A DNA stretch of 64,000 bases from DASYQD01 sp036005845 (GCA_036005845.1 DASYQD010000082.1:1-64000); one strand, 5' to 3'; counted from the first letter of the stretch, positions 7,857 to 16,923 are shown. Notes: generated by a model from the letters alone, not told the origin. Made by a program: numbers and translations.

Positions 7857-9661
7857 GCGAAACTCTGCAAACGCCCCACACGCTACATACGCTACATACA
7901 GACGTCGTCATCATCGGCGGCGGCCTCGCCGGCCTGACGCTGGCGCGCCAGCTGCTGCTCGACACCGACAAGCGCGTCACCATCGTCGAGCGCTACCTGC
8001 CCAACGAGCACGGGCGCGATCGCCAGAAGTACGGCGAGTCGACGGTGCAGCTCTCCGGCTGGTACTTCGGCAAGGTCCTCGACATGACCGAGGAGCTGCT
8101 CAAGAACCACTGGATCAAGTACAACCTGCGCTTCTACTGGCCGACGCCGGGCGGCGACGACACGCGCTTCGAGAATTACTGCCAGAGCTACCTCTACACC
8201 TTCTCCAACATCTGCAGCTTCCAGCTCGACCGCAACACGATGGAAGAGGCGGTGCTCCGGCTCAACGAGCAGGACGAGCGCTTCACGCGCATCGTGCCGG
8301 CGACCAAGCTCGAGGTCGAGCTCGACCCGCGCGACGAGCACCGCGTCACCTTCGACCACACGCTGCCCGACGGCAGCGTCGAGCGGAAGGCGGTGGCGGC
8401 GCCGTGGCTCGTCGACGCCAGCGGCCGCAACCGCGTGCTGGCGAGAAAGCTCGGCCTGGCGACCAAGAGCCCGATCGAGCACGGCGCCTCCTTCGCCTGG
8501 GTCGACGGCCTGGTCGACATCGAGAAGCTCACCGACCGCTCGTTGCGCGAGCAGCGTCTCGCCTCGTGGCACCGCACCGCCGGGCACTCGCCGCTCTACC
8601 TCGCCACCAACCACTTCTGCGCCGAGGGGCTCTGGTTCTGGGTGATCCCGCTCCACGGCAAGACCAGCCTCGGCCTCGTCTACGACAAGAGCGTCGTCGA
8701 CTTCAAGGACGTCAACACCGGCGAGAAGCTGCTCGAGTGGGCGTGCGAGCACTTCCCCTGCTTCCGCCACGACCTGCCGAAGCGCAAGCTGCTCGGCCAC
8801 TACGGGCTGCGCGACTACGCCCACGACTCCAAGCTCGCCATCAGCGAGGAGCGCTGGGCGATGACCGGCGAGGCGGGCCGCTTCTCCGATCCGCTCTACA
8901 GCCCGGGCTCGGACCTGATCGCCATCCACAACACGCTGATCGTCGACGCCATCAAGCACAACCGCCGCGCCCGCTGCCGCACCCACGAGACGGTCGCGCG
9001 CGCTCTCTACGACGGCTACGTGCCCGGCTACGCCTACGGCTACATAGCGCTCGGCGACCAGGAGGCGTTCAGCCTCAAGTACGTCTGGGAGCTCACCGTC
9101 TACTTCGTCGCCTACGTCTTCCCGTTCATCAACGAGCTGTTCACCGAGCCGGCGTTCGTCGGTCCGTTCCTCAAGGAGTTCACCAAACTGGGGCCGTGGA
9201 ACCGCGGCCTGCAGGAGCTCTTCACCGGTTGGACGCGCTGGAAGCTCACGCAGGGCACGGCCGGCGGCGCCGGCAAGGACGGTGTGCCGCTGCTCTTCGA
9301 GTTCTCCGACTTCGCGCCGCTCGCACGCTCGCGGGTGCTGATGAACGACGTCGGCCTGACGGCCGAGGAGGCGCTGCGGCGGCTCGAGCCGCACTGGGCG
9401 GACCTCGAGGAGATGGCGCGCTTCATGGCGGCGCACGTCATGGCGCGCGTCGTCGGCGACCCGGACGCGGTGCACCGCCGCGCCTTCGTTCAGGGCATCG
9501 AGATGAACGCGCTCCGCTTCGATCCCGACGCCTTCCGCGCCCACTGGGAGGCGACGCGGCACGACCGCACGCCGCAACGCTGGACGCTGCTCGACGGCGA
9601 CGTGATGAGCGCGTTCTGGGCGGCATCGGCGGCGGTCAGCGAGCAGCAGGCAGCCGGATGA
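7853..9661 (+). CDS. FAD-dependent oxidoreductase of the flavin halogenase family
   Basis: 602 residues. The N-terminal Rossmann motif GGGLAG (22-27) binds FAD, followed by KYGEST (about 59-64), the GEST segment typical of flavin-dependent halogenases, and WFWVIP (261-266), an exact match to the family WxWxIP motif thought to suppress monooxygenase activity. It is longer than many phenolic halogenases and has a helical C-terminal third (about 400-602) not found in tryptophan halogenases. Halogenase-like genes occur in aryl-polyene and flexirubin-type clusters, which fits the KS/CLF neighbours. Whether it halogenates, hydroxylates or desaturates is not decided by sequence. GGGGAGGAG precedes the ATG, which overlaps the upstream stop. 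The N-terminal THTLHTLHT comes from a short CTACATACG-type repeat. Confidence 0.8.
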   Translation: MSETLQTPHTLHTLHTDVVIIGGGLAGLTLARQLLLDTDKRVTIVERYLPNEHGRDRQKYGESTVQLSGWYFGKVLDMTEELLKNHWIKYNLRFYWPTPGGDDTRFENYCQSYLYTFSNICSFQLDRNTMEEAVLRLNEQDERFTRIVPATKLEVELDPRDEHRVTFDHTLPDGSVERKAVAAPWLVDASGRNRVLARKLGLATKSPIEHGASFAWVDGLVDIEKLTDRSLREQRLASWHRTAGHSPLYLATNHFCAEGLWFWVIPLHGKTSLGLVYDKSVVDFKDVNTGEKLLEWACEHFPCFRHDLPKRKLLGHYGLRDYAHDSKLAISEERWAMTGEAGRFSDPLYSPGSDLIAIHNTLIVDAIKHNRRARCRTHETVARALYDGYVPGYAYGYIALGDQEAFSLKYVWELTVYFVAYVFPFINELFTEPAFVGPFLKEFTKLGPWNRGLQELFTGWTRWKLTQGTAGGAGKDGVPLLFEFSDFAPLARSRVLMNDVGLTAEEALRRLEPHWADLEEMARFMAAHVMARVVGDPDAVHRRAFVQGIEMNALRFDPDAFRAHWEATRHDRTPQRWTLLDGDVMSAFWAASAAVSEQQAAG

Positions 9662-11148
9662 GCGAGGCGCTGGTGGTGGGTGGCGCGCCGGTCGGCCACG
9701 ATGTGGGAGGCGTCGATCACGCGCCGCTGTTGGAGCGCGCCTTCGCCGACGAGCCCGTCGAAGGTGAGCTGCCGGTCGAGCGGATCGAGGGCGAGCTGCC
9801 GCGCGGCCTCGCCGGCACCTACTACCTGAGCGGCCCGGCGCGCTTCGCCGCCGGTGGGCTGCGCTATCGCAACTGGCTCGACGGCGACGGCATGGTGATC
9901 GCGGCGACGTTCGACGCCGGCGGCGCGAGCGACGCGCGCGTGCGCGTGCAGCAGCGCTTCGTGCAGACCGCGAAGCTGGTCGCCGAACGCGCCGAGAAAA
10001 AGGCGCTCTTCCGCACCTTCGGCACTCGCTTCGCCGGCGACCGTCTCGTGTACGGCGTCACGGTAGCGTCGCCGGTGAACCTCTCGGCGTGGCCGTTCGC
10101 CGGCCGGCTCCTCGCGTTCGGCGAGCAGGGGCAGCCGTGGGAGCTCGACCCTTCGACGCTCGCCACGCGCGGGCCGGGCACCTTCGGCGGCGCGGTCACC
10201 GCGGCGACGCCGTTCTCCGGGCACCCGAAGGTGGACCCGCACACCCACGAGCTCGTCACCTTCGGCGTCTCCTTCGCGCCGCAGGAGCCGCTGCTCTTCC
10301 TCTTCCGCTTCGCGCCCGACGGCACGCTGGCGTTGCGCGCGAAGCAGCGGCTGCCGTATCCAGCTTCGATCCACGACTTCGCGCTGTCGACGCGTCACGC
10401 CGTCTTCCATGTCGCACCGCACCTGCTCGACCTCGGCGTGCTGCGCCGCGGCGGCACGGTGCTCGAGGCGCTGTCGTGGCGGCCGGAGCTCGGCTCGCGG
10501 CTGATGGTGCTGCGTCGCGAGGACGGTGCGCTCGCCGCCGACGTGGAGCTGGCGGATCGCTACTGCCTCCACCTGCTCAACGCCTGGGACGACGGCGCGC
10601 GGCTCACCGTCGACCTCGTCGAGCTCGACCGCCCGGTGTACGGCGATTACCACGAGCTGCCGGACCTCTTCGTCGATCCGCCGCTGGGACGGGCGGTGCG
10701 CTACGTGGTGGACCTGGCGACGGGAACGCTGCTGTCGCGGCGCGAATCGCCCGACCTCGGCACGCCCGACTTCCCGACGCTGGATCGCCGCTTCACGGCG
10801 CGCGAGAATGACCACGGCTGGCTGCTGCAGGTGCCTGACGCCGGCGAGCCCGGCCGGCGGTTCTTCGAGCGCCTGCTGCACGTGCGTTGGGACGAGGGGA
10901 GGGTCGTCGGAGAGTGGCAGACATCTGGAAGCGCCGGCCGCACCTATCTCGCCGGCGAGCCGGCGTTCGCGCCGCCCGCGGACGGCGCGGCCGCGCTGGT
11001 GGTGCCGCTGTGGGACGCGGCGGCGAACAAGAGCGCGCTCGCGCTGTTCGATCCGTTCGACGTCGCCGCGGGGCCGCGCGCGACGGTGTGGGTCGACGCG
11101 CGGATGCCGCTCGGGTTCCACTCGTACTGGAGCGCGGCCACGCACTGA
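9658..11148 (+). CDS. Carotenoid-cleavage-type oxygenase (RPE65/CCD family)
   Basis: 496 residues of the seven-bladed propeller non-haem iron dioxygenase family that cleaves a conjugated C=C bond to two carbonyls (carotenoids, apocarotenoids or stilbenes). All four iron-binding His are identifiable: H189 in GHPKVDP, H239 in ASIHDF, H305 in CLHLLNAW and H488 in MPLGFHSYW near the C-terminus. The N-terminal GTYYLSGPARF and YRNWLDGDGMV are also family-typical. The ATG overlaps the stop of the flavin enzyme (ATGA, 9658-9661), so it is part of the KS/CLF operon. No phytoene synthase or desaturase is present, so the substrate is more likely the polyene made by this operon, or a carotenoid made elsewhere. 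Confidence 0.9.
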   Translation: MSEALVVGGAPVGHDVGGVDHAPLLERAFADEPVEGELPVERIEGELPRGLAGTYYLSGPARFAAGGLRYRNWLDGDGMVIAATFDAGGASDARVRVQQRFVQTAKLVAERAEKKALFRTFGTRFAGDRLVYGVTVASPVNLSAWPFAGRLLAFGEQGQPWELDPSTLATRGPGTFGGAVTAATPFSGHPKVDPHTHELVTFGVSFAPQEPLLFLFRFAPDGTLALRAKQRLPYPASIHDFALSTRHAVFHVAPHLLDLGVLRRGGTVLEALSWRPELGSRLMVLRREDGALAADVELADRYCLHLLNAWDDGARLTVDLVELDRPVYGDYHELPDLFVDPPLGRAVRYVVDLATGTLLSRRESPDLGTPDFPTLDRRFTARENDHGWLLQVPDAGEPGRRFFERLLHVRWDEGRVVGEWQTSGSAGRTYLAGEPAFAPPADGAAALVVPLWDAAANKSALALFDPFDVAAGPRATVWVDARMPLGFHSYWSAATH

Positions 11149-11182
11149 GCCTTGACCGCAGCGGCGATGGCGGAGCGCGCGC

Positions 11183-12787
11183 GTGACGGAGCCGCTCGCC
11201 GCCAGCGACGCTGCGCCCGCCAGCACTCGCGATTCCGCCGGCACACGGCCGCGCACGCCGCCGCCGGCGAAGGCGCTGCTGCTTGCGCTCGCGGCGCTGC
11301 TGCTCTGCCTGCAGGGCGCGCGCGGGTTGTGGGAACCAGACGAGGGGCGTTACTCGGCGGTGGCCTGGCACATGGTGGAGAGCGGCGACTGGTTCACGCC
11401 GCATCTCTCGGCCGCGGTCCCGCACTTCACCAAGCCGCCGCTCATCTACTGGACGCTCGCCGCCGGCATGACGCTCTTCGGCCGCAACGAGTGGGCGCTG
11501 CGGCTGCCCGGCGCGCTGGCGGGCGTGCTGACCGTGCTGCTGACGCTGGGACTGGCGCGCCGGCTGGCGCCGGCCGACCCGCTCCTCGCCGCCACCATCC
11601 AGGCCACGGCGCTGTTGCCGTTCGTCGGCGTCCACCTCGTCACCACCGATCCGCTGCTGATGGCGAGCGAGACGTTGGCGGTGTGGGGCTTTGTCGCCGC
11701 TTGGTGGAACGAGCCACTGGCGGGCTCGCGAGCTACGGCGTCACGCAGCCGTTGGGCGCTGGCGGCGATGTGGCTCGGGTTCGCGCTCGCCTTCCTGACC
11801 AAGGGGCCGCCCGGGTTGTTGCCGCTGCTGCCGATCGTCGTCTTCGCCGTCTGGTCGCGGGGCGCGCGCGGCGTGTTGCGTCTCTTCTTGCTTGGCGGCC
11901 TCGCGGTGTTCGTGGTCGTCGCCTTTCCCTGGTTCCTGCTGCAGCTGCGCGCGCGGCCCGACCTCCTCCACTATCTGCTGGGGTCGGAGGTTCAGGGACG
12001 GCTCGCCGGCGCGCAGGTGCGCAACCCTGGTTGGCGCGGGCTGTTCACGACGATCGTGCCGGTCGTCGTCGCCGGCCTGCTGCCGTGGAGCGCCGTTGCC
12101 GTGCTGTCGCGTTGGCGCCGCCGCGCGCGAGGCGCCGCAAGCGAGATCGAGTCGAGCGCCGAGAGCGTGGCTAGTGCGACCGCGAGCGCGCCGGATGCCG
12201 ACAAGCTCGCGCGCCGCTTCCTGTGGCTCTGGCTGCTGCTGCCGCTTCTCGTCTTCTGCCTCGCGCAGTCGCGCCAGCCGCTCTACCTGCTGCCGCTGTC
12301 AGTGCCGGGATCGCTGCTCGCCGCGCGCGCTCTGGCCCCGCGCTGGAGCTGGTCGCGGCGTCAACGCGCGTGGCTCGCCGCCTGGGCCGTCGTGCTCCTC
12401 GCGCTCGCCTTCGCCGGCGCCGCCTTGCCGCAGGGACGCGACAGCCGGCGCTTCACCGCCGCCGTGCTGCGCCTCGCGCCGGCGCGGCCGAGCGCGCTCC
12501 TCTTCGTCGACCGCTACCCGCGTTACGGCGCCACCGTCTACTGCCGCTGCGACGTCGAGAGCGTGCAGCTCCTCGAAGACCTCGTCGAGCGCGCCGGCCC
12601 CGCCTATCGGCCGCTGGCGCAGCCGCTCGCGGCGGAGCTCACGCAGCAGCGGCGCGACGCGCTCTGGCTCGTGCGCCCGCAATCCGTGCCCGCCTGGAAA
12701 GCGGCGCTCGACCGCGCCGGCTGGCGCGCGCAACGCCTCGGCGACGTGGACGAATTCGCGGTCTTCGCCGCGACGCCGCCGGCGTGA
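11183..12787 (+). CDS. ArnT/PMT-like membrane glycosyltransferase (GT-C fold)
   Basis: 534 residues with about ten hydrophobic segments. WEPDEGRYSAVAWHM near the N-terminus carries the acidic Asp-Glu pair of the first periplasmic loop in GT83/GT39-type enzymes, followed by HFTKPPLIYW, the second family landmark. These enzymes transfer a sugar from a polyprenyl-phosphate donor to lipid A or another periplasmic acceptor. A low-complexity Glu/Ser/Ala insert lies at about 325-345. The GTG at 11183 begins 34 bp after the oxygenase stop, so it may belong to the same transcript. The acceptor is unknown; glycosylation of the polyene product is possible but unsupported. Confidence 0.82.
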   Translation: MTEPLAASDAAPASTRDSAGTRPRTPPPAKALLLALAALLLCLQGARGLWEPDEGRYSAVAWHMVESGDWFTPHLSAAVPHFTKPPLIYWTLAAGMTLFGRNEWALRLPGALAGVLTVLLTLGLARRLAPADPLLAATIQATALLPFVGVHLVTTDPLLMASETLAVWGFVAAWWNEPLAGSRATASRSRWALAAMWLGFALAFLTKGPPGLLPLLPIVVFAVWSRGARGVLRLFLLGGLAVFVVVAFPWFLLQLRARPDLLHYLLGSEVQGRLAGAQVRNPGWRGLFTTIVPVVVAGLLPWSAVAVLSRWRRRARGAASEIESSAESVASATASAPDADKLARRFLWLWLLLPLLVFCLAQSRQPLYLLPLSVPGSLLAARALAPRWSWSRRQRAWLAAWAVVLLALAFAGAALPQGRDSRRFTAAVLRLAPARPSALLFVDRYPRYGATVYCRCDVESVQLLEDLVERAGPAYRPLAQPLAAELTQQRRDALWLVRPQSVPAWKAALDRAGWRAQRLGDVDEFAVFAATPPA

Positions 12788-12813
12788 GCCAGCGGCGCCT
12801 CGACGCACCGCTT

Positions 12814-14172
12814 CTACGGGATCAGCTGCATGCGGACGTTGGTGTACGTCCAGCCGTTGAAGGACGGCACCTCGTCGGGCACGGCGCCTTCCTTGAAGCC
12901 GACGTCGATGAGCAGGCGGTCGGTCGTCTTGAGGGTGATCTTGGCCACGTTCGGCGTGTCGAGGATGGTGACGACGGCGTTGGTCGCCAGGTCGGTGACG
13001 GTGACCGAGAAGACGCCGCCGCCCATGTCGACGTCGTTGACGACGCGGTAGGTGTGGCCGGGGATGCCGACGAAGGGCTGCACGGCCTTCTTCTTGAGCT
13101 CGTGCTTGAGGGCTATGCCCCAACGCGCCATCGTCGTGCTCGCCTCGGGGCCGCGGAAGTAGAGCATCCCCAGCATGTCGAGGTTGCGGTTGATCACCCA
13201 CCAGTAGACGAGGTGCTTGCCGTCGGGATCGGCCGGGTACCACTGGCCGATGGTGACGTCGATCGACAGCCGGGCGCGCGTGAAGCTGCCGGCCGGGGCG
13301 GGGAAGATGACGTGGCCGATTGGATTGGTCGGTGTCGGCTGGAAGAGAAGCGACGAAGCCAGGCAGGTGGCGCCGGTCGGGCAGGCCGGCTCCTCGCCCG
13401 GCCGCGTCAGGCTCGACTCGCCGCTGCCGGCGGGCTGGACGACGGCGATCTCGCCGGTCGAGCTGTCGGTGGTGAGCGCGTAGGCGAAGAAGCTGCGGGT
13501 GCAGCTCACGTAGGCGCGCGCGTCCGCGAGCGCGCCCGCCCCATTGAAGACGTTGGCGAGATCGAGCTGGGACAGCGGCTTCAGGCTCGAGGTCGTCGGC
13601 GTCCCGATCGCGGCGCCACTGGCGTTGAGCAGCGTCGTCGTGCACTGGCTCGCCTGCTGGCCGAGGTTGACGAGCACCAGCGTCGTCGCGCGCGTGGCGC
13701 TGACGGAAAGGCCTTGCAGCGACAGCCCGCCGCCGGCAGGCGCGGCGTTGCTCGACGTGACGACCGGCAGCTCGACGCCCATCTGGCCGACGGAGCTCTT
13801 GCCGGTCAGCCGTGCCGCATAACGAGCGTAGGGCGAGCCGGCGAGCTCGGCGAGGCCGGCGAAGCTGCCGCCCGGCCGCACCAGCAGCGTCTGTGCCGCA
13901 CCGACGTCGAGCACCGCCGGCGTGAGGCCGGCGCGTTGCGTGCCGTCGGTGTCCTGCGGCAGCAGGAGGCCGCTCAGGGTGAGCGGCGTCGACGAGGCGT
14001 TGGCGATCGTCAGCTCGGCGTCCCAGGTGGCGGTGCCGACGTTGGTCACTCCCGGCAACGGCACGTAGATGGTGCCGGCCTGCGCCGGCGCCGCGGCGAA
14101 GGCGACGGCGACGGCGACGAGCGCAAGAAGGAGGAGGCGACCGGGCGAGAACGGACGCGGGCGTGGCGGCAT
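12814..14172 (-). CDS. Secreted protein of unknown function
   Basis: 452 residues beginning MPPRPRPFSPGR and a hydrophobic stretch ending APAQA, a clear Sec signal peptide cleaved near residue 32. The mature part is rich in Thr, Ser, Val and Gly with alternating hydrophobic patterns, suggesting beta-sandwich domains; the first half (IYVPLPG, ELTIANASSTPLTLSG) looks like a secreted immunoglobulin-like region. Four Cys could form disulfides. No enzymatic motif is seen. The ATG at 14172 is chosen because AGGAAAG precedes it and it starts the signal peptide; a perfect TATAAT lies 55-60 bp upstream. It is convergent with the glycosyltransferase, 26 bp away. Confidence 0.75.
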   Translation of the reverse strand: MPPRPRPFSPGRLLLLALVAVAVAFAAAPAQAGTIYVPLPGVTNVGTATWDAELTIANASSTPLTLSGLLLPQDTDGTQRAGLTPAVLDVGAAQTLLVRPGGSFAGLAELAGSPYARYAARLTGKSSVGQMGVELPVVTSSNAAPAGGGLSLQGLSVSATRATTLVLVNLGQQASQCTTTLLNASGAAIGTPTTSSLKPLSQLDLANVFNGAGALADARAYVSCTRSFFAYALTTDSSTGEIAVVQPAGSGESSLTRPGEEPACPTGATCLASSLLFQPTPTNPIGHVIFPAPAGSFTRARLSIDVTIGQWYPADPDGKHLVYWWVINRNLDMLGMLYFRGPEASTTMARWGIALKHELKKKAVQPFVGIPGHTYRVVNDVDMGGGVFSVTVTDLATNAVVTILDTPNVAKITLKTTDRLLIDVGFKEGAVPDEVPSFNGWTYTNVRMQLIP

Positions 14173-14226
14173 GGTGGTGCTTTCCTGAAAGTCGAGAGGT
14201 CGAGCGAACGGCGTGCGGAAGGCCGG

Positions 14227-14232
14227 ATTATA
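14227..14232 (-). promoter_or_regulatory. Perfect -10 box of the secreted-protein gene
   Basis: TATAAT on the minus strand in an AT-rich patch. It predicts a start at about 14220 and a 48-nt leader carrying the Shine-Dalgarno AGGAAAG. No good -35 was seen at 16-18 bp. Confidence 0.55.
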
Positions 14233-14326
14233 GGACATTGACATGAAGACGCGCAGCGACGCGCCCGCGGCGATCACGCCGGCCCTGCGGCGCTTCGCCG
14301 CGCGCCCTCCGCACCCGTGGCGAGCC

Positions 14327-14770
14327 CTAGACCCGGAAGTAGTCCGGCTCCCAGGTCTGGATGCGCTGCTTGATCTCGCTGCCCTTGGTGAGGCGGCCGG
14401 CGAGGACCTCGGCGACGAGCCCGGGGACCTCGGCGTCGGGCGCGAAGCGCAAGGCGATGAGCTGGCCCGGCGTCAGCTCGGCGATGCGCGGCTGCAGCTC
14501 CGCCGGCAGCAGGCGCTGGAGGCGCAGCCGCATCTCGAGGCGGATGATGCGGTCCTGCAGCCGGGCGTCGAAGGTGCGCACCGCGAAGGCAAAGAGGACC
14601 AGCGCCGCCGCCAGCAGCAAGTCGATCACCGCACCCCAGTGGAAGTAGCGGATCACCACGTAGAGCCGGTAGAAGAGGTTGAGGACCAACGCCCCGAAGA
14701 GGACGAAGTGGAACAGCGGCACGAAGCGGGCGTGGTTGGCGAATGTCTGCGGCATCTTCTCGCCGAGCAT
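14327..14770 (-). CDS. Small membrane protein, DUF6526-like
   Basis: 147 residues. Two adjacent transmembrane segments (about 20-40 and 48-70) are followed by a basic amphipathic C-terminal region (RTFDARLQDRIIRLEMRLR...) and a LTKGSEIKQRIQTWEPD tail. This two-TM-plus-soluble-tail layout matches DUF6526 proteins, whose role is unknown. The ATG at 14770 follows a strong AAGGAGG; an upstream in-frame start at 14803 lacks one. It is divergent from the Rieske-flavodoxin gene, 129 bp away. No function is proposed. Confidence 0.75.
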   Translation of the reverse strand: MLGEKMPQTFANHARFVPLFHFVLFGALVLNLFYRLYVVIRYFHWGAVIDLLLAAALVLFAFAVRTFDARLQDRIIRLEMRLRLQRLLPAELQPRIAELTPGQLIALRFAPDAEVPGLVAEVLAGRLTKGSEIKQRIQTWEPDYFRV

Positions 14771-14899
14771 CGGGGCCTCCTTGCGTGGTCGGACGTGCAC
14801 CAAGGATGACGCAAGGCCGGCGCGCCGTCGAGCCCCGTATGTCAGGATCGACGGCGATCACCCACTCATCCGGATGACGACGACAGCAGGAGGTGCCGC

Positions 14900-16099
14900 G
14901 TGACGGAGCCGCCGAGCCCGGGGACGCTCGTGATGCCGGAGCCCACCGGCGGGCCAGGTTGGTACGACCTCGGCCCGGTGGAGGCGCTCGCCGACACGCC
15001 GTTGCGGGAGGTGCGCATCGGCCGCGTGCGGCTGGCGCTCACCTATCGCGACGGCACCTTCGGCGCCATCTCCGGAGTCTGCAACCACGTCGGCGGCCCG
15101 CTCGGCGACGGCACGCTCGAGGGCGACTACGTCGTCTGCCCGTGGCACTACTGGCGCTTCGAGCGCACGAGCGGCGCCGGCGAGCCGGGATACGAGGCCG
15201 ACCGCGTGCCCAGCTATCGCGTCGAGGTGCGGGACGGCCGCGTCTGGGTCGACCTCACGCCGGCGACGAAACGCGGGCGCCTGCCGCACCAGCCGCACCC
15301 GCTCGCCCGCGAGCCGGTGCGCGCACCGGGGCCGCCGCGCGTGGCGGGCATCTCGACGACAGTGATGGACACCGCGCACCCGCGCTACTCGACGTCGGAG
15401 GCGCTGCTCGAGGTCGGCCTCGAGCACGCCACGGCGCAGGGGCACGAGACCCGCATCCTGCGCCTGCGCGACCTCTCCTTCCGCAACTGCGAGGGCTTCT
15501 ACAGCAAGAGCGCCCGCGCCTGCACCTGGCCCTGCTCGATCACCCAGATGGACAAGCGCGACCAGCTCGAGGCGGTCTACGAAGCGGTCGTCCACTGGGC
15601 CGACGTCATCCTCCTCGCCTCGCCCATCCGCTGGGGCTCGGCGAGCTCGCTCTACTACAAGATGGTCGAGCGCATGAACTGCATCCAGAACCAGATCACC
15701 ATCCGCAACAAGGTGCTGATGCACGACAAGGTGGCGGCGTTCGTCATCACCGGCGGCCAGGACGGCGTGCAGGCGGTGGCCGGGCAGATGCTCGGCTTCT
15801 TCGCCGAGATCGGCTGCACCTTCCCGCCCTTCCCCTACGTCGCCCACACCCGCGGCTGGTCGGCCGAGGACATGGAGCACAACGTCGAGTTCGTCAAGAT
15901 GAGCGAGGAGCTGCGCGACGGCACGCGCGAGCTGGTCGACCGCGCGCTCGACACCAGCCGCCGCCTGCTCGCGGCGCCGGTCGGCGCCGGGCGCATCGCG
16001 CGCGGCGGCCGGAAGGCGCACGCCATGGCCGACGAGATGCCGATGCAGCCCAGCGAGCCGCCGGCGGAGCCGATCCCGGCGCTCGAGGGGGCGAGTTGA
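14900..16099 (+). CDS. Rieske [2Fe-2S]-flavodoxin fusion oxidoreductase
   Basis: 399 residues. The N-terminal domain (about 20-118) is a Rieske ferredoxin: CNH (about 59-61) and CPWH (about 80-83) supply the Cys-His pairs for a [2Fe-2S] cluster. After a Pro-rich linker, residues about 148-350 form a flavodoxin/NADPH-dependent FMN reductase-like domain: VAGISTTVMD start, ILLASPIRWGSASSLYYKMVER, VITGGQDGVQ. Three Cys (CEGFYSKSARACTWPC) resemble the cluster site of iron-sulfur flavoproteins. The fusion suggests intramolecular electron transfer between cluster and FMN. The GTG start is preceded by GCAGGAGG. It overlaps the next gene (TTGA). Electron donor and acceptor are unknown. Confidence 0.85.
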   Translation: MTEPPSPGTLVMPEPTGGPGWYDLGPVEALADTPLREVRIGRVRLALTYRDGTFGAISGVCNHVGGPLGDGTLEGDYVVCPWHYWRFERTSGAGEPGYEADRVPSYRVEVRDGRVWVDLTPATKRGRLPHQPHPLAREPVRAPGPPRVAGISTTVMDTAHPRYSTSEALLEVGLEHATAQGHETRILRLRDLSFRNCEGFYSKSARACTWPCSITQMDKRDQLEAVYEAVVHWADVILLASPIRWGSASSLYYKMVERMNCIQNQITIRNKVLMHDKVAAFVITGGQDGVQAVAGQMLGFFAEIGCTFPPFPYVAHTRGWSAEDMEHNVEFVKMSEELRDGTRELVDRALDTSRRLLAAPVGAGRIARGGRKAHAMADEMPMQPSEPPAEPIPALEGAS

Positions 16100-16920
16100 G
16101 AACGCTCTCGCCGCTGCCGCTCGAGGAATGGCGGCCGACGCGCGACCGCCTGCATCGCTGGGCGCGGCTGGCAGGTGCGGTGCGGCGGCAGTGCAGCCCG
16201 CACCGCAAGCACTGGTGGCACATCGGCCTCGTCCCCTCTGCGCGTGGCTTGACGACGACGCCGTTCGCGACGCCGCACGGCTGCGCCGAGCTCGAGCTCG
16301 ACCTCCATCGAGGCGAGCTGCGCCTCACCGCCGACGATGCGCGCGAGCGACACGTGTCGTTGGCGAAGGATCCGGCGGGCGAAGGTCGCGACGAGCTGCT
16401 GGCGGCGCTGGCGTCGCTCGAAGCCTCGGTGGAGCTGCCGAAGATCGATGGGGCGACGGCAGGCGACTATGACGCCGCGGCCGCGCGTGCCTACCTGCGC
16501 GTCCTCCACGCCGTGGCCACGGCGTTGCGCCAGCTCCAGGCCGAGTGCCACGAGGAGACGAGCCCGCTCCAGCTCTGGCCGCACCACTTCGACCTCTCGC
16601 TGTCCTGGTTCTCCGGCCGCGCCGTGCCGGGCAAGGAGCACTGCGAGCCCGACGACCGCAACGAGTCGGTGACGGTCGGCTTCTCCACCGGCGACGACGG
16701 CGACCCCGAGGCCTATCTGTACGCCCTCGCCTACCCGTGGCCGGCCGGTGTCGAGGCCACGCCGCTGCCCGCCGGTCGCTGGCACGGGCCGGGCTGGGAC
16801 GGCGGCTATCTGCCGTGGAGTGAGGCAGTTGCCGGCAGCGATCCGCCAGCTACGGTGCTCGCCTTCGCGCGAGCCGCCCGGCTGGCGCTTGCCGACGCCC
16901 AAGGCCGTGTTACGATGTAG
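16096..16920 (+). CDS. DUF5996 family protein
   Basis: 274 residues. SPHRKHWWHIGLVPSARGL, the ELELDLHRGEL strand and WPHHFDLSLSWFSGR are characteristic of the DUF5996 family, common in high-GC bacteria and without known function. It is His/Trp-rich and has no signal peptide, so probably cytosolic. The best start is the TTG at 16096, overlapping the preceding TGA by the TTGA arrangement, with GAGGGGGCGAG just upstream; no suitable ATG or GTG lies near. The overlap implies co-translation with the Rieske-flavodoxin protein. Confidence 0.72.
   Translation: MRTLSPLPLEEWRPTRDRLHRWARLAGAVRRQCSPHRKHWWHIGLVPSARGLTTTPFATPHGCAELELDLHRGELRLTADDARERHVSLAKDPAGEGRDELLAALASLEASVELPKIDGATAGDYDAAAARAYLRVLHAVATALRQLQAECHEETSPLQLWPHHFDLSLSWFSGRAVPGKEHCEPDDRNESVTVGFSTGDDGDPEAYLYALAYPWPAGVEATPLPAGRWHGPGWDGGYLPWSEAVAGSDPPATVLAFARAARLALADAQGRVTM
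16889..16916 (+). promoter_or_regulatory. Promoter of the toxin-antitoxin pair
   Basis: TTGCCG (16889-16894), 16-bp spacer, TACGAT (16911-16916) preceded by TGT, an extended -10. Predicted start is about 16923, one base before the antitoxin ATG: a leaderless arrangement. The site lies inside the 3' end of the DUF5996 gene, so the pair has its own promoter. Confidence 0.6.
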
Positions 16921-16923
16921 TAC

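Noticed and set aside
12788..12813. Terminator between the glycosyltransferase and the secreted protein gene
   Set aside because: The convergent gap of 26 bp has no stem-loop with a T-run.
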